From: 21-14-0-10-47-8 sp966211455
Lineage (GTDB): Bacteria > Bdellovibrionota > Bdellovibrionia > Bdellovibrionales > Bdellovibrionaceae
Length of the DNA: 64,000 bases
Direction of reading: 5' to 3'
NCBI GenBank assembly: GCA_966211455.1
Contig: CBIHNI010000002.1
Coordinates: forward strand, 248,001 to 312,000
Shown here: piece by piece, positions 1 to 8,255 of the stretch
How positions within the stretch are numbered: position 1 is the stretch's first letter
Layout of the letters: every line of letters begins with the position of its first letter
Notes under the pieces: model-generated
Told to the model about the DNA's origin: nothing
Seen by the model: only the letters and a program-made list of their open reading frames with translations
The model's database searches: none
Position numbers and translations under genes: made by a program

Positions 1-372
1 CGCGGCGATCAGCTGTCCCGCCACGTTCACTTTCTGCAAATTGGAAAGAGAGCTGTAGGTGCGGCAGAATCGGGTCATGTCTTTCGCGGTCAGCAAATCC
101 TGCGCTTCGGACTGGATCAAGCCGAAGACGAATGTGCTCCAAGGTTTGGTGCCAGCTTTGGCGTTTTCCCAAAGCAAAGGTTCAAATTCAAAGTTCGTTT
201 CATCCGGCGGAGGAGTCGTACCGTTGCCATCGGAGCCGCCGCTCCCGCCATTGCTGCCTTCGCCAAGGCTTCCGTTGTCGTTGCCACCAGTGGGGCCATT
301 GAAACCCTTCGAGCAAGATATGCAAAAAAGAGTGACGGCCAGAATGAGAGAGAAACGTTTGATTTGTTGCAT
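1..372 (-). CDS. lipoprotein, 3' end outside window
   Basis: The gene reads leftward off the window edge, so only its first 124 residues are visible and no stop is present. The start ATG at 372 follows AGGTGA (383-388) at 10 nt. Residues 1-20 form a lipoprotein signal with an early Lys/Arg, a hydrophobic run and an ISC lipobox ending in Cys20. A Gly/Ser/Asn-rich linker (about 21-55) follows, then a folded-looking segment with one further Cys. The Gly/Ser linker is typical of surface lipoproteins that need reach from the membrane. It is divergent from the lipoprotein gene at 559. I do not recognise a family and infer only export and lipidation. Confidence 0.8.
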   Translation of the reverse strand, partial: MQQIKRFSLILAVTLFCISCSKGFNGPTGGNDNGSLGEGSNGGSGGSDGNGTTPPPDETNFEFEPLLWENAKAGTKPWSTFVFGLIQSEAQDLLTAKDMTRFCRTYSSLSNLQKVNVAGQLIAA

Positions 373-446
373 ATATCCAGTGTCACCTGATCGGTGAAAA
401 TCGGTGATGCGCTTTGGTCCCGTTTTGGTCGGGGGCTGGGTCCAAA

Positions 447-461
447 TCTCATTTTGAGACG
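447..461 (+). promoter_or_regulatory. inverted repeat motif TCTCATTTTGAGACG
   Basis: TCTCA and TGAGA are separated by three bases and followed by CG. The site lies in the divergent gap between two lipoprotein genes, 98 nt before the start at 559. Four similar sites occur ahead of other rightward genes in the window (5087, 13433, 53351, 55326). The regulator is unknown. Confidence 0.4.
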
Positions 462-558
462 GTCTAGAATTTATTTTTCAAGACCCCGTAACAAACCTAA
501 GTCTCGGCGGTTCTTCCTTTTGTAGGGTCTGAAATCCAGGCCCAGAAGGGTGATCGCA

Positions 559-1461
559 ATGAAATCCAGTACTTTGAAAATCACAGTTTTATCTTTGATG
601 TTGGCTCTGGCTGCTTGTGGGAAACGAAATCAGACGGATGATAATTCCGCGCAAAGTCTCAGTGTGGATCCAGTCGAAGCTTCTGTTGAGTCGGGGTTGA
701 CCATGATCAGCGGAATGGCGGACGAGCAAGCGGGCTCTTCTTATGCACAGATGACAAGTCAGCAGAAGGGCTCGGTTTGGCAGATGCTGCTTGGTCCTCA
801 GGCATTGGCGGATGCTTGCACCCGTGCGTATTTTCAAACCTGCAATAGTGGGGTGAAAGAAGCGAATTACAATGCCTGCCTGGTCAGCGGAACTTCAAGA
901 AGCATCACGGGAAGCGTGGATCTTTCCTATTCACATACAAGCTGCACACTTTCGACAAATGGTGATTCGGTGACTCGCACTTATGATCTGGAAATTTCAG
1001 GACCACGGGGCGGAGTCGTCTCTCATCAAAGTGCGGTGGCTTCTGATTATCGTGGCAGCAGTTACGGCGGTGGCGGTCGCATCACGAAGACGAATGCGGG
1101 TTGGGATTTGGAAGTTTTAGGTCGTCACAGTCAAATGCAGTATCGAAGTCGCGAAGTTTTCAATGTCTCGACTCGAACTTTAAGTGCAATGCAAATCACG
1201 GGCAGCCTTTCGCGATCTGGACGCACGGTCACCGGTGGACAGTTGGAAGTGAATCATAATCTTTCAAAGTTTACGTCCGTGATTGTGCCTTCGAATTTGC
1301 AGTGGACGAATAGCTGCTGTCATCCGACCTCGGGAAGCCTCAGTGTGACCTATTCCGGCTCGAAGTCTGGATCGGCAACTGTGACCTTCCAAGGCTGTGG
1401 CTCAGCCACCGTCGATCAAGGTGGACAACAGCAGCAGATTGAGCTGTCATATTGTGAGTAA
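559..1461 (+). CDS. hypothetical lipoprotein, 300 aa
   Basis: The start ATG at 559 is preceded by AGAAGGG (544-550) at 8 nt; an upstream in-frame GTG at 550 overlaps that ribosome site and is less likely. The signal is MKSS followed by a hydrophobic stretch and the lipobox LAAC. The mature part is Ser/Gly/Thr-rich with at least nine Cys residues, including a Cys-Cys pair near residue 255, which suggests a disulfide-rich extracytoplasmic beta fold. It sits 24 nt upstream of the ECF sigma operon and may be co-transcribed with it. No known family is recognised, so the substrate or role cannot be stated. Confidence 0.75.
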   Translation: MKSSTLKITVLSLMLALAACGKRNQTDDNSAQSLSVDPVEASVESGLTMISGMADEQAGSSYAQMTSQQKGSVWQMLLGPQALADACTRAYFQTCNSGVKEANYNACLVSGTSRSITGSVDLSYSHTSCTLSTNGDSVTRTYDLEISGPRGGVVSHQSAVASDYRGSSYGGGGRITKTNAGWDLEVLGRHSQMQYRSREVFNVSTRTLSAMQITGSLSRSGRTVTGGQLEVNHNLSKFTSVIVPSNLQWTNSCCHPTSGSLSVTYSGSKSGSATVTFQGCGSATVDQGGQQQQIELSYCE

Positions 1462-1485
1462 TCCTCACATTCTGACCACGAGATC

Positions 1486-2040
1486 ATGACAAAGCTAGAG
1501 AACGCAACGGATGAAGAGCTAATCGAGAAAACCGCGAGTGGAGATTCGAAGGCATTTGAATCTCTTCTTGGTCGGTTTGAAAGAAATGTGTTTGGTCTTT
1601 GCAAGCGGCTGATGAGGTCGGAGATGTTGGCAGAAGAGATGGCACAAGAAACCTGGATGCGAGTCGTGAGATCGGCTCCGCACTTTGAGCCCAAAGGCTC
1701 GGTGAAATCTTGGATTCTGGTGATCGCCAAAAATCAATGTCTGAACGCCATCGAGAAACGCGGTTGGGAAGAGTCTTTGCCCGAAGGTGCCGAAGAAGAG
1801 ATTGTCGATCCCAGCGAAAGTTTAGAGATGCTGCTTTCGCAAAAAGATCAAAGACAAAAATTGATGGCGGCGATCGAAAGCCTTCCGGATCGTCAACGCG
1901 CGGCCCTGATTTTGTGGATGCAAGATGAAAAATCATACGAAGATCTGGCCCGCGATCTGAAAACGCATGTCGGGGCTTTCAAAGTTTTGCTTCACCGGGC
2001 AAAAGAAAATATCAGCAAGTACCTGAAGGAGGCTTTATGA
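1486..2040 (+). CDS. RNA polymerase sigma factor, ECF (sigma-70 group 4) type
   Basis: The 184-residue length is normal for ECF sigma factors, which direct RNA polymerase to stress or envelope regulons. Region 2 covers about residues 20-95, with the pattern AEEMAQETW (DNA melting and -10 contact helix), and region 4 covers about 125-178, with SLPDRQRAALILW followed by a helix-turn-helix for the -35 element. The stop overlaps the next start by 4 nt (ATGA), so translation is coupled to the membrane protein that follows, the usual place for an anti-sigma factor. The target regulon is not visible. Confidence in the family is high. Confidence 0.93.
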   Translation: MTKLENATDEELIEKTASGDSKAFESLLGRFERNVFGLCKRLMRSEMLAEEMAQETWMRVVRSAPHFEPKGSVKSWILVIAKNQCLNAIEKRGWEESLPEGAEEEIVDPSESLEMLLSQKDQRQKLMAAIESLPDRQRAALILWMQDEKSYEDLARDLKTHVGAFKVLLHRAKENISKYLKEAL

Positions 2041-2381
2041 GTCGCTTTGACGATTTTTTTGATGAGAAGCCTCCGAAAAATCATGCTGAAAATATCCTGC
2101 ATTCGGTTTCCGCAGAGCTTGAAAGAAATCAAAAAAATTCAGTTTCGGGGCGAAGCAGCCGTCGCACGGCTTTATGGGGATTTTTCACTTTGGCGGCAAG
2201 TGCGGCCGCCGCCGTGATGATGTGGAATCGACAGGCCTTAAAAGAAAAAGAAGATTTAAAATTTGCCGCATTTTCAGAAGTCGAAAGCGAAGATCTGGAT
2301 CTGCTTTCGGACGGCGATGATGAAGATCTGATCGGATTATTAGAATCTTTGGATGAAGATGAAACTTGGGAGGAATCGTGA
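2037..2381 (+). CDS. single-pass membrane protein, putative anti-sigma factor
   Basis: This 114-residue protein has a basic cytoplasmic-looking N-terminus (1-45), one transmembrane segment (about 46-62, Ala-rich) and a strongly acidic C-terminal tail (about 68-114). Its position directly after an ECF sigma gene with a 4-nt overlap is the standard place for the cognate anti-sigma factor, but no ZAS zinc motif (HxxxCxxC) is present, so the role is inferred from context only. The acidic tail resembles the 45-residue protein encoded next (DLIG/DLVG followed by alternating Asp and hydrophobic residues). The stop overlaps the next start as GTGA. Confidence 0.7.
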   Translation: MSRFDDFFDEKPPKNHAENILHSVSAELERNQKNSVSGRSSRRTALWGFFTLAASAAAAVMMWNRQALKEKEDLKFAAFSEVESEDLDLLSDGDDEDLIGLLESLDEDETWEES

Positions 2382-2515
2382 ACGATTCAGATAAAGAGAT
2401 GCTCGCAAATCTGGACATGCTGATCGATATGGATCTTTTTGAAGAAGAAGGTCTTGTGGATCTGGTGGGTCAAATGGATGAAGTCGATTCCGATGATTCC
2501 GAGGAGGGAAAATGA
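2378..2515 (+). CDS. small acidic protein, 45 aa
   Basis: This short reading frame starts at GTG 2378 inside the stop of the membrane protein (GTGA) and ends inside the start of the DUF3106 gene (ATGA). GGGAGGAA (2368-2375) lies just upstream. The product is about 40% Asp/Glu with three or four Met and no signal peptide. Its end aligns by eye with the acidic tail of the preceding membrane protein. The double overlap, the absence of any gap for it in the operon and the ribosome site support a real gene. It may compete with or extend the acidic tail when binding the sigma factor or the basic DUF3106 protein; that is inference. Confidence 0.6.
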   Translation: MNDSDKEMLANLDMLIDMDLFEEEGLVDLVGQMDEVDSDDSEEGK

Positions 2516-2940
2516 AAAGGCGTGATTTCCTGCAATCAGCATTGATGTTCGGTGTTTTGGCGCCGGTTCTTTCGGCTTCCCAGCTGGCCTTCGCGCAAGA
2601 CGATGCGGCGGAAAGATTTCAGAACCTCACACCTGAGCAAAAAGAAAAAGTTCGCGAAGCATACAAGCGCTTTCGAAACCTAACGCCTGAACAAAAAGCC
2701 CGAGTGAAAGAGGCGTATCGGAAATTTCAAAGTCTAAGCCCCGAGCAAAAAGCGAAAGTTCGTTCGAATCTGCAGCGCTGGCGAGATCTACCGCCAGAAA
2801 GAAAACAAAAACTGCGTGAAAGATTTCGTAAATGGCGAAGCTTGTCTCCTGAAAGAAGACAGGAGCTGCGAGCTCGTTGGAAAGCTCGACGGCAGAATAT
2901 CGAAGCCTCCAGAGCGCAAAGACGTCAGCAAAGACGCTAA
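2512..2940 (+). CDS. DUF3106-type repeat protein with Tat-like signal
   Basis: The 142-residue product starts KRRDFLQ, a twin-arginine-like motif, followed by a hydrophobic segment and a probable cleavage after AFA (about residue 28). The mature protein is five tandem units of about 23 residues, each built as xLxPEQKxKVRxxYxRF, very rich in Lys, Arg, Glu and Gln. This repeat style matches DUF3106, proteins often encoded beside ECF sigma factors and thought to be periplasmic. The preceding two operon members are acidic while this one is strongly basic, so direct charge pairing is possible. Its stop overlaps the convergent outer-membrane gene by 4 nt. Confidence 0.8.
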   Translation: MKRRDFLQSALMFGVLAPVLSASQLAFAQDDAAERFQNLTPEQKEKVREAYKRFRNLTPEQKARVKEAYRKFQSLSPEQKAKVRSNLQRWRDLPPERKQKLRERFRKWRSLSPERRQELRARWKARRQNIEASRAQRRQQRR

Positions 2941-3836
2941 TCCCAAGCGTAGCCAATACTCAAAAGTGCGGTGGTTTCCGAAAAGCCATCGCCAGTCGAG
3001 TGCCCCAGTCCGCCACCAAAGACCCAGGCTTCCCAATAACGACTGACGGTTAGCTCGCTTCTTTTTAAGCTGCTGTCGTCAACGATCAGCTTGCTTTGGC
3101 TGAAGATCGCATTGAAATCCCAGTCCTCATTCAAAAGATATGTCGCTGAAATCTTAGCGCTTGATTCCGGCAGACCGCCGATCGAATTCACAAGATCGCT
3201 GGTATAGGTATTTAAAAATCGATTGGCGAAAGCGGTTTGCAGATCTTGTTTGGATTTGCTGTATGAAAAGCTGGAAGCTTGAAGCAGGAAGGAAAGCTCA
3301 CGGATGGGCGTGAAGCTCAGGGTGATCTGATTTTCTTTTTGATCCAGACTGACATCGCGGGTGATCGTGGTATTTAGAATTTTAAAGCTCAGATGTTGCT
3401 CGATCTTTCCTTGGTAATTGCCAAAACCTAAACCCCAAGATTGGCCATCGCCATAGGGGTGGGTGTAAGTCAGCTGGATGCCTGTCATGTTTTGTTTAAA
3501 CTCGGTGTCAGGTGTGTGGCTCCAGTCATAGGAAAGGGTCAGTAGCCATTCTTTGTTGTAGCCAGCAGCCAGATTTCCTGAAAATTCTCGAGTGGTGTTT
3601 TCCGTGATCTCGCCAGTCGTTTTATTTTCATTCTTCGAAACAGCACTTCCTGCCGTCAGTCCGAGACCTGCAAAATGCCAAGACTCGGGCTTCATTTCTG
3701 CTGCGCGACCTTCGATTCGCAAAGCGCGGTATTTGGAGCCAAATTCCGAATCTGCACGCAAAGTCGTGGCAGACGCCTGTAAAGCGAAAAGCTGAAAGAA
3801 GGCGATCAGCATAGGAAAGCATCGAGGTTTGATCAT
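2937..3836 (-). CDS. putative outer-membrane beta-barrel protein
   Basis: The 299-residue product has a signal peptide (about 1-23, ending ASA) and a mature part of alternating polar and hydrophobic residues with many Tyr, Trp, Ser and Thr, ending in aromatic-containing strands (...SIGYAWD). This pattern fits a beta-barrel of about 12 strands. Typical barrels end in Phe or Trp; here Trp is second to last. It lies 30 nt downstream of the SDR gene on the same strand and is probably co-transcribed. The 3' end overlaps that of the DUF3106 gene by 4 nt. The specific transport role is unknown. Confidence 0.65.
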   Translation of the reverse strand: MIKPRCFPMLIAFFQLFALQASATTLRADSEFGSKYRALRIEGRAAEMKPESWHFAGLGLTAGSAVSKNENKTTGEITENTTREFSGNLAAGYNKEWLLTLSYDWSHTPDTEFKQNMTGIQLTYTHPYGDGQSWGLGFGNYQGKIEQHLSFKILNTTITRDVSLDQKENQITLSFTPIRELSFLLQASSFSYSKSKQDLQTAFANRFLNTYTSDLVNSIGGLPESSAKISATYLLNEDWDFNAIFSQSKLIVDDSSLKRSELTVSRYWEAWVFGGGLGHSTGDGFSETTALLSIGYAWD

Positions 3837-3866
3837 GATGTGATGCTAGCTGGAATTTTTAAGAGA

Positions 3867-4607
3867 TCAAGGGAGATTGATTCCACCATCCACGACAAGC
3901 ACGGCACCCGTCGTCCAGCTGGATTGCGGCGAGCCTAAAAAATAAATCGCCCGCGCAATTTCGTCAGCGGTGCCGACCCGGCCCAGTGGCTGATAATCTT
4001 TCATTTGCTCCATCAGTTTGATGCGTTCGGATTCGTTTTGATATCCATGAATCGGAGTATCCACCAGACCGGGGGCCAAGCAATTCACGCGGATCTGATG
4101 TTTTCCCAAATCCTGTGCCAGCGATTTCGTCCATGCAATCATCGCGGCCTTTGCCGCCGAGTAAGCGGCATGGCGGGGAGAGGGGCGAAGGCCAAGGCCT
4201 GAAGAGATATTGACGATCCACGCCCCTTGCGATTTCACCAACAGCGGCAAAAGCTTCATGGTCAGCTTCACGCTGCCAAAAAGGTTCGTGTCGAACTGGC
4301 GATGCCAGATGTCCATGCTGTCTTGCAAAGGGTCGTGGGTTTCGAAAATCCCGGCGTTATTCACCAAGACCTCAAGTTTCGTGTCGGGTCTTTCAAAAAG
4401 ATGCTTTGTGTATTTTTCGACCTGCGCATCGTTGTTGAGATCGGCTTTCAGAAGGGAGGCGCCATTTTTACATTCCAAGGCGACCGCTTGCAGGCGTTCT
4501 TCGTTTCGACCCAAAAGATAAACGAAGTATCCTTGGTCGGCGTAATATTTTGCCGTTGCGGCTCCAATTCCTGACGAGGCCCCAGTGATCAATGCTGCTT
4601 TTTTCAT
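3867..4607 (-). CDS. short-chain dehydrogenase/reductase (SDR)
   Basis: The 246-residue length is typical of classical SDR enzymes, which oxidise or reduce alcohols and ketones with NAD(P). Visible motifs are the cofactor loop TGASSGIG (8-15), NNAG (83-86), the catalytic Ser in ISSG (134-137) and the YxxxK pair Tyr149/Lys153, followed by the PGLVDTP segment. All catalytic residues are present. The substrate cannot be read from sequence. It is a second, separate SDR from fabG in this window. It leads a probable two-gene unit with the outer-membrane protein downstream. Confidence 0.88.
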   Translation of the reverse strand: MKKAALITGASSGIGAATAKYYADQGYFVYLLGRNEERLQAVALECKNGASLLKADLNNDAQVEKYTKHLFERPDTKLEVLVNNAGIFETHDPLQDSMDIWHRQFDTNLFGSVKLTMKLLPLLVKSQGAWIVNISSGLGLRPSPRHAAYSAAKAAMIAWTKSLAQDLGKHQIRVNCLAPGLVDTPIHGYQNESERIKLMEQMKDYQPLGRVGTADEIARAIYFLGSPQSSWTTGAVLVVDGGINLP

Positions 4608-4629
4608 GTTTGAAATTTACTGCTGTGGC

Positions 4630-4668
4630 TGGAAAAAGAAAACCCCAAAGTTGGTTCTTTGGGGTTTT
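4630..4668 (-). terminator. intrinsic terminator
   Basis: On the minus strand AAAACCCCAAAG and CTTTGGGGTTTT form a perfect 12-bp stem with a 6-nt loop, followed by TTTTCTTTTT. It lies downstream of the small zinc-site protein gene (4750-4992). Confidence 0.85.
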
Positions 4669-4749
4669 CAAACGGAGATAAAAATCGGAACGGTTATCAA
4701 AATCAAAGTGTTGGAACCACCTTGATTTCGTTTTCAATTGGAAATCAAA

Positions 4750-4992
4750 TTAAGCAGATTTGCGGCGAAGCCAAGCGTGGTACTTCTTATCGAAGTCCTT
4801 CGCTTTCTGGCCTTCCAGCGTGATCAAACCTTCTTTGAACCACATATAGTGTTCACCGCAGAAACCAGCTTTATCTGGCTTTGCTTTGCAGCCATCGGCC
4901 GTGCACTTGTTGGCTGTCAGTGAGATCACTTGACCAGGCATTTGTTTTTCAGGAGCAGGTTTGTTCTTCATTTCAGGCTTTTTGTCTGACAT
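4750..4992 (-). CDS. small protein with CxxxxC/CxxH zinc-site motif
   Basis: The 80-residue product begins at ATG 4992, chosen because GGAGGA lies 6 nt upstream; an in-frame start at 5028 has no such site. No signal peptide is seen. Residues 34-60 hold Cys-x4-Cys-x8-Cys-x2-His, with a Gly-Cys and a Phe-Cys context that resembles small zinc-finger modules of the kind found in tandem in some eukaryotic WRKY-type and bacterial proteins. The flanks are Lys-rich. A strong terminator follows, so it is a single-gene unit. The function is unknown; zinc binding is inferred from the spacing only. Confidence 0.65.
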   Translation of the reverse strand: MSDKKPEMKNKPAPEKQMPGQVISLTANKCTADGCKAKPDKAGFCGEHYMWFKEGLITLEGQKAKDFDKKYHAWLRRKSA

Positions 4993-5086
4993 TGTTGTCC
5001 TCCAGCTATTGGTTATCAGCTCTGACATAGGTCTTATCGGCCAGCCTTTCTGTCAGTCGAGTCTAGTTGTGAAAATATTTTTGCAA

Positions 5087-5101
5087 TCTCTTTTTGAGAC
5101 G
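5087..5101 (+). promoter_or_regulatory. TCTCTTTTTGAGACG motif
   Basis: TCTC and GAGACG flank a T-run, matching the motif at 447. It lies 141 nt upstream of the small membrane protein gene at 5242 and 95 nt from the opposite-strand start at 4992. Confidence 0.35.
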
Positions 5102-5241
5102 AATTTGACCTTGGTTCGGGCCAGTTCCGCTTAAAAATCGTCTGAAACTTCGTCGCAATTTGCCAACCAGCATGGCTCTGCAAACTGACATATACCCGAG
5201 CGCGGTGAGTCTCGGGCATCCTGAAACCTGAAGGAGGACCT

Positions 5242-5484
5242 ATGGAAATGGAAAATGTCTCTTCAATCGTTGAATCCATTCCGGTTCGAGGAATTCAGAC
5301 TGCGCTGGTCGGACAGATCGCACCTCGAGTGATTTCGACTGCATCGATGCTGATGCGAAGACATCCGGTTTTATTTGTGTCCGGTCTGCTTATGGCTGCT
5401 TGGACTTGGAAACTTTATCGGGACCAGCAGCGGCGCTCGGCTTCCAGCGAAGCTCCGAAAGGTCCAGCTGATTTAGTTCATTGA
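5242..5484 (+). CDS. small single-pass membrane protein
   Basis: The 80-residue product starts at ATG 5242, 5 nt after AAGGAGG (5231-5237), one of the best ribosome sites in the window. It has one transmembrane segment (about residues 41-59) after an amphipathic N-terminus and a basic, Ser-rich C-terminal tail. The arrangement recalls small membrane proteins that bind metabolic or membrane-remodelling partners, but no family is recognised. Its last 95 nt overlap the 3' end of the convergent binding-protein gene, which constrains both sequences. Confidence 0.65.
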   Translation: MEMENVSSIVESIPVRGIQTALVGQIAPRVISTASMLMRRHPVLFVSGLLMAAWTWKLYRDQQRRSASSEAPKGPADLVH

Positions 5485-6952
5485 GCTTCCAGCCGGTCCA
5501 GGACTCTTGCGCTAGAAGCGTAAAGTGAATCGGCCCCGTGGGGATGATCCAAGCCGGATCAATCAAGAGATGCAAAGCTTCGGCGCAAAGCTTTTGCTTC
5601 GGCTTATCTTGGCTGATCGTGCGCATTTTCTTTAAGATCTCGTCGAAGCGCGGGTCCGAGAACTGAATGTAATTTTCCGAATTTCCGGTTTCAAAATTTT
5701 CAAGCGCCGACAGACAGGTGGGTCTTTCAGGAGCAATGCCTTTGCGAAAAAGATCGGGCGGATTTTTCTCGAGCTTTTCGATAAAAATTTGATTCTCGAG
5801 CCCGTTCAGCTCCACGCGCAGATTGAGATTTTTCTTCAGCTCCGCTTGCACCCACTCCATTGAGCGTTTGTGATCATCGCCACCTTGCTTTGAATAACCA
5901 ATTTCAAATTTCTCGGGCTTTCCACGTAAAGGCAGCCATTCAGACTGCGCTTCGACCGGATCATAGATCAGGCAAACTTTTTCTCCGGCCAAGCTTTCCG
6001 GAATGCCGGGGCAACCAGGTGTGCCTTTGGCTTGATACAAAGCCTGCAGTTCCGCGTAAGGAAGGGCCCGCGAGATGGCGCGACGTAAAGGTTGAAGCTC
6101 GCGCCAGCGCGGAGCAAAGCCCAGATAGTCAAAACGGATCTGCTCGATCTCAAAAAAGTCAGGGCGGCCCTTGTATTTGGGGATAAACAAAGTCGGAAGT
6201 CTTCGTAAAAAGCTGAGCTCACCTTTTTCGTACAGATTTAGCGCCACGCTATCTTCACTGATTGGTATCACCTCCAAAGATGGACGCGCGCCCTTTTTCC
6301 AGAAGTGAGAGTTGGGTTTTAAAGTGATTTTTTTCTGAGCTTCCCAAGATTGAATTTCGTAGGCTCCTGATGACATCCACAGTGCCGGGTTGCCACGAAG
6401 CTCGACGACATTGGGTAAAGGCGAGGCGGGAAGCGGGGCCAGAAGGGGGCTCGTCAACGTGTACAGAAATTCCGAGTCCGGTTGGGTGAGTTCGATTTCA
6501 AGAACCCTTTCGGAAGGTGCTTTCACTTGAATGTCTTTTTTTTGCGCTTGGCCCTTGAAGACTTTAACCGCATTGGCTACTGGAAAAAGCAGATCCGCCC
6601 GGAAGGCTTTGTTTTTGGGATCAATCAAAGATTGAAAGCCGCGAACGAAATCGGCGGCGGTGATGGCTTTGCCGCTGTTCCATTTGATGTTTTTACGAAG
6701 CTGACAGCGCACCAGAGTTGGCTTTTGGAAGCTGCATTTTTCGGCCAAATTGGGCTGCAGCTTGCGGTCTTGATAGGTGAGAAGTGTGCCGGTGATTTGA
6801 GACAGTAAATAGCCGGCAGAGGAGTTTTTCTGCTCCCATGGTTTCAGCGAGGCGGGCTCGCTGACCAAGTGAAAACGAAAAGGGGTCGCCGTGTTCGCAA
6901 GACTTGCGCTTGCAAGGAAAAGCGCAAGTCCGAGAGTTTTCAAAAATATCAT
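5390..6952 (-). CDS. ABC transporter peptide-type substrate-binding protein (SBP_bac_5)
   Basis: The 520-residue product has a signal peptide (about 1-19) and the SBP_bac_5 layout: an early SEPASLKPWEQ segment, the lobe I strand LLTYQDRKLQPNLAEKC, and KNIKWNSGKAITAADFVRGFQSLIDP, the family's most conserved stretch. Such proteins capture oligopeptides or related solutes in the periplasm. The start overlaps the stop of the upstream acyl-CoA dehydrogenase by 4 nt, so the two are translated together, an unusual partner; no permease or ATPase gene is adjacent. The last 95 nt overlap the small membrane gene on the other strand. Confidence 0.85.
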   Translation of the reverse strand: MIFLKTLGLALFLASASLANTATPFRFHLVSEPASLKPWEQKNSSAGYLLSQITGTLLTYQDRKLQPNLAEKCSFQKPTLVRCQLRKNIKWNSGKAITAADFVRGFQSLIDPKNKAFRADLLFPVANAVKVFKGQAQKKDIQVKAPSERVLEIELTQPDSEFLYTLTSPLLAPLPASPLPNVVELRGNPALWMSSGAYEIQSWEAQKKITLKPNSHFWKKGARPSLEVIPISEDSVALNLYEKGELSFLRRLPTLFIPKYKGRPDFFEIEQIRFDYLGFAPRWRELQPLRRAISRALPYAELQALYQAKGTPGCPGIPESLAGEKVCLIYDPVEAQSEWLPLRGKPEKFEIGYSKQGGDDHKRSMEWVQAELKKNLNLRVELNGLENQIFIEKLEKNPPDLFRKGIAPERPTCLSALENFETGNSENYIQFSDPRFDEILKKMRTISQDKPKQKLCAEALHLLIDPAWIIPTGPIHFTLLAQESWTGWKLNELNQLDLSELRWKPSAAAGPDKVSKSKQP

Positions 6953-8118
6953 CCGCGTGCAGAATCCAATTCCATTTTTGCAATGGTCTGAAGCTGCATG
7001 TTCGATGTTCCTTCGTAGATCTGACCAATTTTGGCATCACGCCAGAATTTTTCTGCCGGATACTCTTTGGTGAATCCGTTACCGCCGAACAAATCAATCG
7101 TGCGAGACGTAATGCGCTCGGCCGCTTTTGAAGCGTAAAGCTTCGCCATCGCAGCGGATTCGATGAAATCAAGACCCGCATCTTTTAAGCGTGCGGCGTT
7201 GTAAACCATCAGACGTGCGGCTTCCAGATCCACGCGCATTTCGGCCAATTGAAATTGAATTCCTTGGAACTGCGCCAAGTTTTTTCCGAACTGCTCGCGG
7301 CTTTGAACGTACTTCAGCGCGGCTTCGTAGGCGCCCTGGGCGATGCCGACCATTTGTGCGCCGATACCGATCCGACCTTCATTCAGTGTTTCAATCGCGA
7401 TTTTATAGCCTTTGCCGACTTCACCTAAAACGTTCGCGGCCGGGACTTCGCAGTTTTCAAACAAAAGTTCGCAAGTCGAGCTGGCACGGATGCCAAGTTT
7501 GTCTTCTTTTTTTCCGACTTTGAAACCTGGGAACGATTTTTCAACCAAGAACGCGGTGATACCTTTGTAGCCTTTGGCGTGATCGATGTTGGCAAAGACG
7601 ATGTAGAGGTTGGCTTCTTTGGCGTTGGTGATCCAAAGTTTGGATCCATTCAGGATGTACTTGTCGCCTTTTTGTTCCGCTTTCAACTTCAAGGCAAAAG
7701 CATCCGAACCTGAAGAGGATTCGGACAGGGCGTAGGCTCCAACCCATTCTTTGGCCATACGTGGAAGATACTTTTCTTTTTGGGCCGGATTGGCCCATTT
7801 CAAAAGAGCATTGGTCACCAAGGTGTTTTGCACGTCGACCAAAACGCTGACCGAGCCATCAACCCGACCCAGCTCTTCAACGGCCAGGCAGGCCATGGTG
7901 AAGCTTGAGCCCGCGCCACCGAAATTATCAGGGGTTTCAATTCCCATCAGACCCATTTCGAAAAGTTTTTTGACGATCTCGGGATTCATCTGCGCTTGTT
8001 CATCCATGTGGGTGACGTGCGGCTTGATTTCGTTTTCAGCGAAATCGCGAACAGCCTCGCGGAAGGCCTGTTCATCTTCAGTCAGGGTTGTCAGAGCGGG
8101 GCGTGCATTTTCAGTCAT
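6949..8118 (-). CDS. acyl-CoA dehydrogenase
   Basis: The 389-residue protein matches short/medium-chain acyl-CoA dehydrogenases, FAD enzymes of fatty-acid or branched-chain amino-acid breakdown. Seen in order are the N-terminal helical domain, the middle-domain segment GAYALSESSSGSDAF, the FAD-contacting SREQFGKNLAQFQGIQF region, and the C-terminal RDAKIGQIYEGTSNMQ with the catalytic-base Glu of the YEGT motif. All expected motifs are intact. A leucine dehydrogenase lies elsewhere in the window, so branched-chain amino acids are a plausible source of substrate. AGGAGA lies about 7 nt before the start. Confidence 0.93.
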   Translation of the reverse strand: MTENARPALTTLTEDEQAFREAVRDFAENEIKPHVTHMDEQAQMNPEIVKKLFEMGLMGIETPDNFGGAGSSFTMACLAVEELGRVDGSVSVLVDVQNTLVTNALLKWANPAQKEKYLPRMAKEWVGAYALSESSSGSDAFALKLKAEQKGDKYILNGSKLWITNAKEANLYIVFANIDHAKGYKGITAFLVEKSFPGFKVGKKEDKLGIRASSTCELLFENCEVPAANVLGEVGKGYKIAIETLNEGRIGIGAQMVGIAQGAYEAALKYVQSREQFGKNLAQFQGIQFQLAEMRVDLEAARLMVYNAARLKDAGLDFIESAAMAKLYASKAAERITSRTIDLFGGNGFTKEYPAEKFWRDAKIGQIYEGTSNMQLQTIAKMELDSARG

Positions 8119-8255
8119 AAGTTCTCCTCGAGATTTGTCTAAAGACCCGACACCTTAACTGGTTTCCGTCGTGATGTTAAAGCGCAATCTGGGGTATGAC
8201 AAATTGCGCTAATCGACTGGACTTTAAGAGCGAAAACGGGGAGCATGAAGGAACT

